Program-made: the position numbers and the translations under genes
In this document: piece by piece, positions 1-11,900 of the stretch
How the letters are laid out: every line of letters begins with the position of its first letter
Position numbering within the stretch: the first letter of the stretch is position 1
Assembly: GCF_000165425.1 (NCBI RefSeq)
Contig: NW_001799067.1
Coordinates: forward strand, 130,867 to 194,866
DNA: 64,000 nt
Origin: Paramecium tetraurelia
Lineage: Eukaryota; Ciliophora; Oligohymenophorea; Peniculida; Parameciidae
Direction of reading: 5' to 3'
The notes under the pieces: generated by a model
The model's database searches: none
The model's input: only the letters and a program-made list of their open reading frames with translations
Told to the model about the DNA's origin: nothing

Positions 1-213
1 TTCATAAATACTTTTGGATTCTGAATCAATAGATGTTATTATTCTTTAGACATTATTGTTAGCAATAACATTTATATCATAGCATTCTGAATAAATCTCA
101 AAAAGATCCAATCCTTTATCAAATTGAGTTGCATTTAATTTTTGATATATCTATGCGTCCTAATTTATTATCTGTATTGCTCTTTCATAAAGTTCCTGAT
201 TGACTTTTGACAT
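1..213 (-). CDS. Hypothetical protein, N-terminal fragment (runs off left edge)
   Basis: Minus-strand frame starting at ATG 213..211 and open through the window edge, read with TAA/TAG as Gln. The first residues are MSKVNQELYERAIQI; the 71 visible residues are mostly helical and charged with no family motif I recognise. It lies about 550 bp from the next gene. The C-terminal part is outside the window, so neither length nor function can be judged. Confidence 0.6.
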
Positions 214-765
214 GTATTTTGAAGTCTATTGTTTATTAATTATTCTAATTATAAAAATTGAACTTCAAATATATTATTTATTAAAAAAGCTGATTAAGAA
301 TTTAGTTATATCATAAATTTGTGATTAAATTTTTCGTGTATAACCTATAAGAACTACAAAAATACTTAATATTCAAATAATATTCGTCAAATTAGATAGT
401 TTATAGATATTTGAACTTAATTACATAAGACCTTAAAATGAGTTTAAAGTCTTGTTTATAGATTTTTAATGGCCTTAACAATCAACCTTACTCTGCGTCG
501 TTATTTGTAGATATTCGAATTTAATATCTTATCAACTTTTGATTTATTTAATTATTTTTTAAATATTCGTATCAAGTCTTAATACTTGTATATAATTTAA
601 GTGGTTATTCAATTTTTTGTACTTATATGTATGTAGTTAAAATAGACCCAAAATCGTTTTTATGATATATTATGCATTATTAGTAATAATTTAATCTAAT
701 TTAAGGTCAGAATTAACGACTATGCTTTTCTTTTATTAAAAAATATTAATTCATAAATATATTTT
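214..765. other. Intergenic, no gene seen
   Basis: Very AT-rich sequence between the divergent starts at 213 (minus) and 766 (plus). TGA codons interrupt all frames and no protein-like segment was seen. It presumably carries the promoters of both flanking genes; no specific motif was recognised. Confidence 0.5.
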
Positions 766-1011
766 ATGCAAGAAGAATTGAATTCAAGTCTTGATTCTTT
801 AGAATTGGAGTTATATCATAAACCAAATACAAAAATAAAATCAATACTAACCTACCTAAGATAACAAAAGATTTAATTTTGCACAGACCCTAAAAGGAAA
901 GAGGACAATTACTATTCGAAAAACGATAAGGAAAACGACAGCAAAGATTTCGGCATATTTAAAAACAAATTTTATAAAAGAAAATCCTCAACCCATGCGA
1001 ATTAATTGTGA
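766..1011 (+). CDS. Small hypothetical charged protein (81 aa)
   Basis: ATG at 766, TGA at 1009-1011, 82 codons without an intron. The protein begins MQEELNSSLDSLELELYH and becomes strongly Lys/Asp/Asn-rich in its second half (KNDKENDSKDFGIFKNKF). Base composition is clearly richer in G+C than both flanks, which supports coding. No known domain, signal peptide or membrane segment is visible. In an AT-rich genome with one stop codon, frames of about 80 codons can also arise by chance, so this is moderately supported. Confidence 0.5.
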
Positions 1012-1479
1012 AATTGAACAATCATATTTATGTTTATGCTCACCTTCTAATTAAACAACAGATTTTATTATTTGATGTTATTTTGAATCTTATTGAATAA
1101 TGTTTAAAAATCATATCCTATTAATTATAAATATTCAATATAATTTTTTATATATTGAATTTTATTTATACTGATTATAAAACAGTATGCGACATCACAA
1201 ATTGAAAGGAAAATAAATTAATAAAAGGATTTATTTTTCAAATTGAGCTCTGATTCAGAAATAGTTTTCTTAGGATCCGCAATTTACACATTTGCAAAGA
1301 ATTAATAATTATTTATAATTGAGAATTTAATTATTATATATTATTTTATAATAAGTTGAGAAAAGGAAATAGAAACTTAATAAATTTATGAATGAATAAA
1401 AAAAAAAATCTGTTTCTTTGAGAATGTTATGATTAATCCTTAATTAAGCATATATTATGAAATAATATTATTCTTGTTC
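1012..1479. other. Intergenic, no gene seen
   Basis: AT-rich gap of about 470 bp between the 3' end of the small plus-strand gene and the 3' end of the minus-strand CABIN1-like gene (convergent). Poly-A/T runs, for example near 1400; no coding-like frame and no recognised terminator signal. Confidence 0.5.
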
Positions 1480-4400
1480 TCAACCTATTTCTATAAAGTT
1501 TTATGGCTCTTAATTCTACTAAGTATCCCTCTTGAATTTTTTTAAAATCTTTATTTGGTTATTCATAAACTTTTTGGCTTAATATATCTTTTCTATTTCT
1601 GATTGAGCATCCTTAATAATTTCTTCTTTACTCAAAACTGTATCATAAAATTTAAGAAGCATGTTATTATAGTCTTTATTTTCATTCAAATGAAAATACT
1701 GTATATTTTTCTTAAGAAAATAATCAATCTGACATATTGCATCTTTTAGCAATTGGGGGTCCTCCAAAAGCTTCCAATTTTCTATTAAAGCTAAACAAAT
1801 TTAATATCCCCTTATTTCAAATTGTTTTGGCATAACTTCGAGTAATTCAACTAGCTCATTCCACTTTTTAGATAAAATATATATCTTGACAACAATCTTA
1901 ACTACCTTTTATTTTAAGTATTAAAATATAAGATCATGATGATAATATTATCTTAAGACTTCATCTTATTCGGAATATTCCTCCCCATACTTTTTGTAAT
2001 ATTTTATTAAGTCCTTATTTTAAGTGGAAAATATTAAAGAAATGATTTAAAGTAAGTTCTCAAGCTTTTCCTTTGACAAATTCTTATTGTTTAATTATAT
2101 ATGGCAGAAATAATATATGCCTTCGATCACATATCTTTAAGGAGCAGCACGATCAATCCTCATTTTAATTTTTTCAAAGAACAAGCACAAATTCATCATT
2201 ACCATATTTATTTTTTATTAAAAGTCTTTAGATATTATAAATTAATTGGATGATTAACTTTATTTTTCCTATAGTTATGTCTTATAAAATCTTAGTTCAG
2301 GCTATAAAATATATTAGAATTCTTCATTATCTTTAATGTTTTCCATCAACAAAGGAAATTTAATTTCAATAATTTCTAGTAATTTACATAGACCATTTAC
2401 ATTATTACTCTAAATGAATCTTCTCAGATACTTATAAACATTGATTGATAAATCTGATATACTTTCCACTTCTCCCTCTGCGGAGTTATAAAAGTAATTC
2501 ATTTATTTATCTTTCATTTAAATAATAAGTTTGTTAATGCTTGAATAATTGGTAATTGATTGAATAATTCTTTCTATTGGTACGCTCCTTAATTTTCGTA
2601 ATATTTTTTTTTCAATCAATAAAATCGCCCTGAAATTGTGTTATAAATCAAAAATATCAATTGGTATTGTAAATTAATTCTAAGAAAGTAAAAATTGGTA
2701 TGCCTATTGCACTTTCTAATAATTTTTTTCATTTGGTTAACTTTCATATTCTAGTTATCTCTGCTGTGCTTTTAACAAATCCATAATGAATCGATATTCG
2801 AAAAGGTGAGCCAGAGTTTAAAATTTTTATAAGTGAACTTAAATCTTTTTTTAGCTAATAAACCAGTCTATCTCTTAAGGCTATGCTTTTTGATTTAATT
2901 AATTGTATGCCTGATTGAAAATTTTCATATAAAGATAGTTCCAAAAAAAAGGGACCTCGTTCAACGCTATTGCTATACAAATATACATATTATTTTTATC
3001 ATCCTCTCTTGATAATTATAGCAAGTAATAAATATTGGCCAAATAATCATTCTATAATTTTTGTTGCGCTATTAGATCTTTCATCTCATTAAGCTTGGGA
3101 GGTTACTATTAGGATTACTTTGAAAAAATCAATTAATTCAATGCAGTGGCATATTGATAAACTTAGGAGTCTATTTTCTTTGGAATGTTTTTTAGAATAA
3201 CTGTGTTGGCAAAATTATGAACTGCTTTTTTATTTGAAAACTTGTTATAGCAAATTGGCAAGAAGTAACCAATAAATTTAATTTCATTTTCAAACAATTC
3301 TTTTTAAACATAATGTGGACTGAAATAGTAATTCTCAAAGAAATATACAATAAATGATTTTTTAAGATCCTTGGTGGAAAAGGAGTAAATTTGTTTGACT
3401 AATTCTTTCGAAACTCTTTTAATTTGATTAGAAATCTTGGGATCTCCCAAATTGACAGATAATTTATGACTTAATAAGTATTTTTATTTTTCAATGCTAA
3501 ATTAATATTGATTTGATCCAATTTTAAAGGGTTCTGTTAACTATTCATTAGTCAATTTAATATCTTTAAAATATCTATTATAAGGAGAAATATAATCGTA
3601 ATCATCCTCAGACTCACTTGAATATATCTCAGGTGGAGCTAAAGTTTTTGTATTTTCAGCAGGTTACGTTTCAAAATGCATTTAAATTTTTTAAACTGTG
3701 CAATGACCATACACGCCAGACTTCTCGCCGATATAATTGAGTAAATAATACTGAACATCCTTCGAATCTTAAAATCTTTCTGTAAAATTCCTCAAAATAT
3801 TTTGATATTCTTGTTTCATCTTTTGTCTTAAGTCAAGTATGTCTTTGATTAGTTGATTCAAATTAAATGTTTCTAGAAATTTACATAAATTAATTTATTT
3901 TAATTATAGTGTTGTTATTAAAAAAAGATCTTTTTATGGAGACTGTAGTTTCTTATAATAGAATAATAAAAATAGTAATAGTGGTTAACTAGCTTCTTCA
4001 TCTATGGCTCCATAAATAAATGTTAATTTTAACAAGCAAACAGCAATGATCGAATTAATTTGGGTTAATTTAAAGAATTATTCAAAAATAGGTTTAATTA
4101 ATTGGAATGTTTATTTGCATTACTCTTTTGTTTGCCTATAATATAGTTGCTTAATGCAAGCATTCAAAATTAGATAGGTTTCTTTTTAGTCACATAATTT
4201 AGATTCATCTTTGAGGAAGTTCTTTATCTTAGCCACTTGTGTTTATACTTGATCCCCTTTTTCAATCTAATAAATTGGTTATTCCCAATATTCTAGAATT
4301 TCTGGGAGTGAAAATTCTAAAAGTTTAGCCAATTATTGGTTTCTATTAAGTTGACCTTGATTGTAACAATAAGCTGGGAGATTCTTTAGGATATTGAATT

Positions 4401-5923
4401 CATTATGAATTTGAGACATAATCATTTTGAACTCCTTTGTTTAAGATATTAATTGGTCTTTTTAAGATTTCTTAAAGCTGATTTAAAATAGCAACTTGTC
4501 ATTTAATTTTAATATCAGTTTCTAATAATTTTTTAGTTTGATTGTTTACATTTTAGTTTTGTTTTTTTCATTTTTTATTCTTTATTTAAATTCATTGAAT
4601 AATAAATAGAGAATTTTAAGATCTATTTTAGGATCATTAGTTAAATCAGTGATAAAGTATTATACCCAAATATAACATTTAACTAATTCAATTTAAGCTT
4701 GTTCGACTGCTTCTTAATCAAAGTTTAATTCATCAGATAATTTATAGAGAAGCTCAGTTAATTGGTTTATTAGATTTAAAAAGTAGAACTTAGAAGGTGA
4801 GAGTTTATAAACTAAATATTGTCCTATTTAACCATTATTGACTGGCTTGGTTTACTTTTATTCTGTTTCTTAATTTTGTTAATTATGTAAGATGGTATTT
4901 TTGCCATATATTGAGATTGAATCAAAATTGACTCCACATTTTTTCATTATTTCTATAAATTTGGAATTTTCTTTCTGAAGAATGGATTATAATGAAAATT
5001 TTTCTTTGTTGTTTAAATCAAGGTTTAATTTCTATTTCAGACGCTATTTAACATTTTTTTCAAGCTGTTCTTTGGGTTTGTTCTGTGGAATCAGTTTATC
5101 TTTTTTCGATTTGACAATGAAAACAGTCTTTAGAAGTATGGAAATGTCTCTTTAGTGTATTTCTTCTGTGTCTTCATCGATGTGTAGATTATTTATTAAT
5201 AGTTTTCTGAGTTTTTTAAAAAACTTCTTGAGGTCTAATTCATCCATGTAGATTTCGCATTCATATTCTTAATAGAAGTAATCTAGAATTAAATATTCTT
5301 TTGGTATTTATTCTAATTTTTTAGAGATTTAGTTTCTTTCTTCTAGAAGTTCATTCACAAATTAAGTGGTTTTCGATTCCTTAATATATTAATCTAATTC
5401 TAGGAGTTGTTACTTCAATTTGTTTTCATCAGGCATCTTTTCCAGATACTGATTAAAGTAATCTACTTCATTAATCAAGAATGCTAAACAGCAAACCTAA
5501 TAGTACATTATTATTTTGCCTTGGACCTATTGACAAGACTCCAAACTAAATCCTAAGGATGAATAAATACGCTTTCAAAGTCAAGTGCAAGGCTCTAAAA
5601 TTGAGACCTATTTATCTAAAGATAATGGCCATTTTTCTATTGGTTTCCCAACAATCCTCTATGATGGCATTGCTTTCATGATAGTACCTGAGAGCTTCGC
5701 ATTTCTCTCTAATTTCATTGCTTCTCCCACATATTTCAGCCAATGAAATTAATGTAGCATAATGAATAGTTTTGTTCTCCTAACTCTAAACAATCTTGGA
5801 ATGGAGCAGATTTTTCAGTTATTCCTTCCCATCATTGATTCTCCCCTACTCTAAGTTATTAATGGCTTATTAATAGCAAAAGAATATTTCCACTTCCTGA
5901 GGCGATTTATTGGCAGGAATCAT
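1480..5923 (-). CDS. CABIN1/HIR3-like TPR protein (histone chaperone-associated candidate)
   Basis: Large minus-strand gene, stop TGA 1482..1480, about 1470 aa. The N-terminus (MIPANKSPQEVEIFFCYQQA) leads into TPR-like helical repeats: a block equivalent to 'alkyl Q.D.gr.eda...y..LL', then YATLISLAEI, REKCEALRYYHESNAI, RKMAIIFRQIGLNFRALH, and EVDYFNQYLEKMPDE. This order resembles the N-terminus of calcineurin-binding protein CABIN1 / yeast Hir3, a scaffold of the HIRA H3.3 chaperone complex; the family assignment is inference from this pattern. At least one 25-nt intron (GTATTTATT...ATTTAG, near 5570) restores the frame inside the TPR block. A start at 5974 would overlap the upstream cyclase stop and add a hydrophobic, unlikely N-terminus, so 5923 is preferred. 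The C-terminal half is helical without recognised motifs. Confidence 0.55.
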
Positions 5924-5966
5924 AAAGTTAATTATAAGATAAATACATTAATTTAAGGAAGAAAAA

Positions 5967-8900
5967 TCAATCATTTTAACTGTACTCTACATCACTAGGC
6001 GAAACATAATAAGTAGAAATGGTTAAATTTTTAGAGGGAAGATAAACATCTTTGGCATAATCGAATTGGAATCCTTCATATTCATTTTCTACTAAATTCT
6101 TCGTGATTTCACTTACGAGAATCTTCCCCTCCTAAAATTAGATGATTTATTACTTGTCCTGATGATTCCATCAGATTCGCTATCGTAACATCTTCCCCAT
6201 AAATATCGTATCTAACTACATCCGTTCCCACCACGCCTCCCAAAACTCTGCCCGTATGCACTCCAATCCTCATATTCAGATGCTAGTATTGAGGGTCCTT
6301 CTTGTAATGATTGATGATTTCAATCATACTAAAACCAAATGCTAAGACTTTTTAGGCCTACTCTTAAAATTAAACTTACTTCTCCTGCAGGGTCTCTCTT
6401 CTTACAATCCAGCACTCCCATACACACATAACAATCTCCTATCGTAAACAACTTATAGATTTCCGCCTTCTAACAATACTGATCAAAATTTGAGAATAGA
6501 TTCCTAAGCATATCTACCACTGTTTCGGGTTCAACAGAACTTGAATATTTAGTGAAGCCAGCGATGTCTGCAAATAGTACTGTAGCATTCTCCAATACAT
6601 CCATGAATGTGTCCGTATTCTCTTAATCAGGATTCAACAATCTCCTCAAAGCATGAGGAGGCATCAGATATTGGAGCATGTTTTCATACTTCGCTATTTA
6701 AGTTGACAACTGCAAACTTATTAAATAGTTCTTAAATAATAAGTCCTTCTCTTGCATCTAACAAAAGAACGTTAATCCTGAGATTCCCATCAAATAGATT
6801 AATAATTCCAAAATATAAGCTTCATATACTATCATTATTGTTATCAATATTATGAACATAGCAATAAATCTCTATCTATCTTCATAGTTTAATATTTATG
6901 AAAGATAAACATTGATGTACAAAACACTTATTGATATAGCTTGTAGAACTACCTCAAATTCTTCCTTTTTCTCGAAATTAATTATTAACAAAGAAAGACT
7001 ACTAGAACTCAAAAAGTATATCCAAATGATAATCTTAAGCATTGCCAGATTCACTCTATCCAAAATCATTTGGTAACTGATTGTCAAAATTAGGCACATC
7101 CCAAACTAACACACCTATACAACTAATAGTTCAATCTATGTATCATTAAATTATTGGCTTATGATGAATAATAACAGACCCTTAAACAATTTCAAGGTTG
7201 TTAAAAATACTAAAATATTCCTCATCTATAATTTCTCCTATTCTTTATATTCCTCATAAATAGAATGGTATAACTGTTGATCATTCGTTTTGAATTGACT
7301 ATTATCAATTTCAAAAGTAGACTTTTCATCATAGTCAAGTTTAAACTTCTTAATTGTCTCTAAGGTCTAATAATCAAACTTCTATTCAGGCGTAATGATC
7401 AACTTCTTTTTGGCTATTTCCAATTCTTCTAATCTTTCATTCATGGATTCTGGACTCTTCTTCAAAGCAGAACTAGAATCCTATAAGTGTTGATATTTGA
7501 AAGACCTTTAGTTTTTGACTTATTTCTTCTATTCCATTTAAGAATCACTATCCACTCCTGCTCCAGATACTTTGACTATTTAATTTTTATCCCTTTCCTC
7601 TGGGAGTATTATCTTAGTACTAGATTTTATGATCCCTCCCTTCTTCTAAATTAGTTCTCCCAAAATTATGGTCCCTTTCTTCCTCAATTATGGTCTTGGA
7701 ATAAAATTAAGACCCTCTTGTTTGTTATTATCCAGTTATTAATCAGACACTTTTATCAATTGATCAGCTGAATGTAGAAATTACTATTGATTTGATTAAT
7801 GAGACAGGTTCACACCAGATTAAAATAATTGTTATTAGCACGATTGAGATACAGCCTAGACTTGGGGCTTAATATCTGTCTGGAACTAAATCTAGGTAAT
7901 TGAATCCTATTGATTATTGGGTTATGCTAAAAAATTAGGTAATTTTTCTTCGACAGCACTTTGTCGTTTTTAGATCCAATTTTTTTGAAACCCAGGAGTC
8001 TTTGCATTACTACTATGGTTGTTGTCTTTCACGTCATCATTCTTAAAATTATTATAATTATGGTACCTAATTAAATGATTTAGATTTGATGGAATTCAAA
8101 CGTTTGCCATCTAAATCATTTTCTATTGATGGTTTTTTTTTCAAAATCATATTTGGCATAACGGAAGATTGGGTTTCTCTATGTAGTTACCTAATGACTA
8201 CCTTGGGGGATTTGGCATGATCATTGAGATTCAAGGCTCCCATTTGGGCAGGTTGAACTGATGGTCTTTTAAAGATATTCTTTTTGTCCGTAGATGATTT
8301 AAAATTCATTATCTTCTTAGGTTCTTTAGATTAAACTGAGTTCTTATCTTGATATTCGGATGTCGATACTTTCGGAGTCAATATCCTTGTTGATTCTTTT
8401 TATTATAAAATCAATTTATAAGTTTCTATCATCCCTTTACCTTTAGCAGCAACTGATTTCTTCTCAAATTAATATTTAGTATTGTCCTTCACATGCAAAT
8501 ATGCAGCTTCACTCAAAGTAATAAATCCAGCTTCGCCTGTGCTACATACTCTGCTTGTCGTATTAACTGTATCTCCTATCAATGAGAACTAAGGTTTGTG
8601 AACACCAATAACTCCAGCTATCACTCTCCCATAATGAATTCCAATTTTTAATTGCACATCCTAATTATCCCCATATTTCATAGTCTTCACTGTCTCCATC
8701 ATTTGTATAGCAGTCTCAAGAGCTCTTGACGTACTGTTGGCATTCTTTTAATCTAAAATGATCGAATTTTAATTTACTTATCACAACATCGTAATCTTTA
8801 AGTCCTCCAGCTGCCATGTATGTTTTCCCGACAGTCTCAATTTTCTATAAGTCGTAATTTTGACACAATTAATCGAAGGCTCTATAGATTGTATCTAAGA

Positions 8901-11900
8901 ATTCTATTATTTTTTCCTATTAATCCTTAATTACCTTATCGAACTGATAAATGTCACAAAATAACACACTCACATCTCCTTAATCTTACGATATTTAAAT
9001 TTAGCCTTTATTCATTCTCTCTTGTATGAATCGAGGCATTAGCAAACCCAACACACTATTGATTTTTTTCTATTCCTTGCTCAATCTATTTTGGTAGACA
9101 TACGAGGATCTTTATAGAAACTGTATTTTTTGTATATAATTGAAGATAGGGTATGAGATTGCTATTATTATGAAGAAGTATTTGAAGGAACAAAATATAG
9201 CCTCGTTAATGTTATCATATTTAATGCTGAACCCATCCAACACCAAATCAAATAGATACATAAGCAATTGCAAGGCAGCGTATAAGTAAATATTAATTTT
9301 TGGCTGCGTTGTGAGGGCAAAGGATAGACTAAATAAGGTATGATATAGAAAAGCAGTGAACTCCTTTCTGTCATCTAAATAAAGTAGATCTATTAGGATT
9401 TTAAAGATGAATCGCAATCCAAATGATACTATTTACAAGTATTATTGCGACGTCTTGTTATTTATGAATTTGAATTAGAATATTACAATCAGCAATTACA
9501 ACATCAATTAGATGATGATTATTATTAGGATTGATGTTGAAAAGTCATTCATCATTATTTCATAGAGTCGAGAAATAAATATTGTCCCTTCATAGAATAC
9601 AAATACATAGGACAAACTATACTTCTACCAATTCTACTATCTAAAGAAATCCATGAAATCGTTCTCAGTTCTCCTATCATAAAATCCATGATTTTTATCC
9701 ATGTAATCTATTGTAGTCTGATCTACTTTAATAAATTTTGTTATTTATTCATCAACAATGTCTTTATTTTCAAATAAGGTCTCTATCATTTTCTTTATAT
9801 TTTGAAAGTACCCCTTCTCATTTGCGTCAGAGTTAAGGTTCAATTTAATATTATTGATCTCTTTCATGTGAACTTCTAATTGGGAGTTATCAATTGGAAA
9901 TGAAAATTCCATATTAATCATTTGCAGCATTAATTTGAGCACAAAAGATAAACCGACTAAAAATACAGCCATGAATATAAACACTTATAATCCGGGGTTG
10001 TTGAATTGTAATGAAATTTCCTAATTGTCTTAAATTGATTAAACTATCAAATAACATATCGACAATATAAAGGTTAAAGAGATTATAATAAGTAGTTGTT
10101 TTATCTTATATAATATATCATTGAATGCATCAAAAACAATAAACAATAATTTACTTTTCTCCAAAAGCTCAATTCCTACATACAACAAAACTATTTAACT
10201 TGTTTAGTTGATCTTTCCATCTCCATAAGTTAAATGTATAAGTGCCTTCTCTACTATAATCAATAAAGCAGAATCAAATATTGCAATTATTATGATTTTA
10301 ATTAACTATTTTAAAATACTTTCTGTTTTTAGAATCGTCAACCTTTTGGTCAAACTATTGAAGTATTTCTAATCGTAATCTACTTAATTGATGAGCAAGT
10401 ATGATTAAAATATGAAAGTGGATATATTGCTGGGAATAAGGAAAAATATCATGAAATTGAATATGCTTATATCGCTTTAATAAAGGTTGATACCAAAAAC
10501 TGATAATCCTATTAAAGTACTTCTGTATATTTGGATTTCTAAAAAGGAAATGTAATTCTATAAATACTGAGTGCAATAAAAGAAAAACAGTTAAAATACT
10601 TGTTTAATATTTCTAACTACAAAATTTGGTTAAGTAATACAAAAGAATGGGTTATTTTATGTCAAAGTAAAACTAATGTCTGATTTGTTAAATAAATAAT
10701 TATTTTGTAAAGAATTTCCTATAGAGATTACTTTTTTTTTGTTTAATTTGAGCAATTTCACTAATTATCCATTACGCTTACCAGTAAATTGATAGGCTCC
10801 TAAACCACTTGCAAATTCTGTCATAAAAACAAAATGATATTTTAGATAATCATCCTGCAGTATTATTTTGAATGATTCTTTACTGATTATTATATACTTC
10901 TCTAAGTGCTGTTAAACATCACTCCCCATTATATCTTATTCTTCTAACATATATTAAATATGTTATCTAAACCTGTATTATAATTACTGCACATCCTTCT
11001 CATAAAAATGAACTATTTATTCTTTTTAAACCACTTGATGTGATCTAAGAAAAATAATCAATTCATCATATGACTCGGAGGTAGTTAAACAAATTTTAAT
11101 GTTTTACATCTGCAGTGTTTAGAATAACTTCTCTTCTTTTAGAGAATCCATTTAAAATTCATTCTACGAAATTTGAGAAGTGTTGTGATGATTTCCTGAT
11201 CTAATTCCTATACAAAATAGTATTTCATTTTATTATTCCAATTTCTAATACTCAATTTCTATTTCTTAAGATCTATTTCCATAGGCATCATGCAATTAGG
11301 ACAGCTTTTCCAAAAACTCTGATGTCTAGTTTTGGCTCAACTATCGCTTACTGAATACAAAAGTTGATTGTCCATCCCATAACAATTCTTATAATTATTC
11401 ATTATAGTAACTCTAATATTCTGGCTATTTGTTATGACGATCATTTTTTCCTTTAAATATGTTTTTCAATTCGGCTGTTTAAATTCTTGTGTATAGTATT
11501 GAACCTTCTTCCAAAAGAAATGATTCGGGATCTCTGACCAAAACAGATAGTGTATTTTTTCTATTTTCAGTAGGTTCCAAAAAGGCCAAGACTTCAAAGA
11601 CCTTAACTTAATTTTCTATAGAGATCACCTTTTTGATATAACTTTTTAATTTATAATCCAATCTGGAGTTCTCAATTTCAGTACTGCATAATAATTAATA
11701 ATTAAAGACTTTTGTAAATTCCAATAACGGTTCATCAAATTTATTGCCAAAATTAAATTATAGTTCTCTAGTTTGGTCATCAAAAACACTTAATATATTA
11801 TTAGTAATTAGAATCATCAATAAAATTTCATTGTGAAGTGTGTCCTCCTTTTTATAAAGGCAATCAATAAAATCTTATTCATTATAATAATCTCCTATCA

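Noticed and set aside
5924-5974. ATG at 5974 as the start of the CABIN1-like gene
   Set aside because: It overlaps the cyclase stop and adds a hydrophobic stretch unlike the family; the next ATG at 5923 is better, though the first cannot be excluded.
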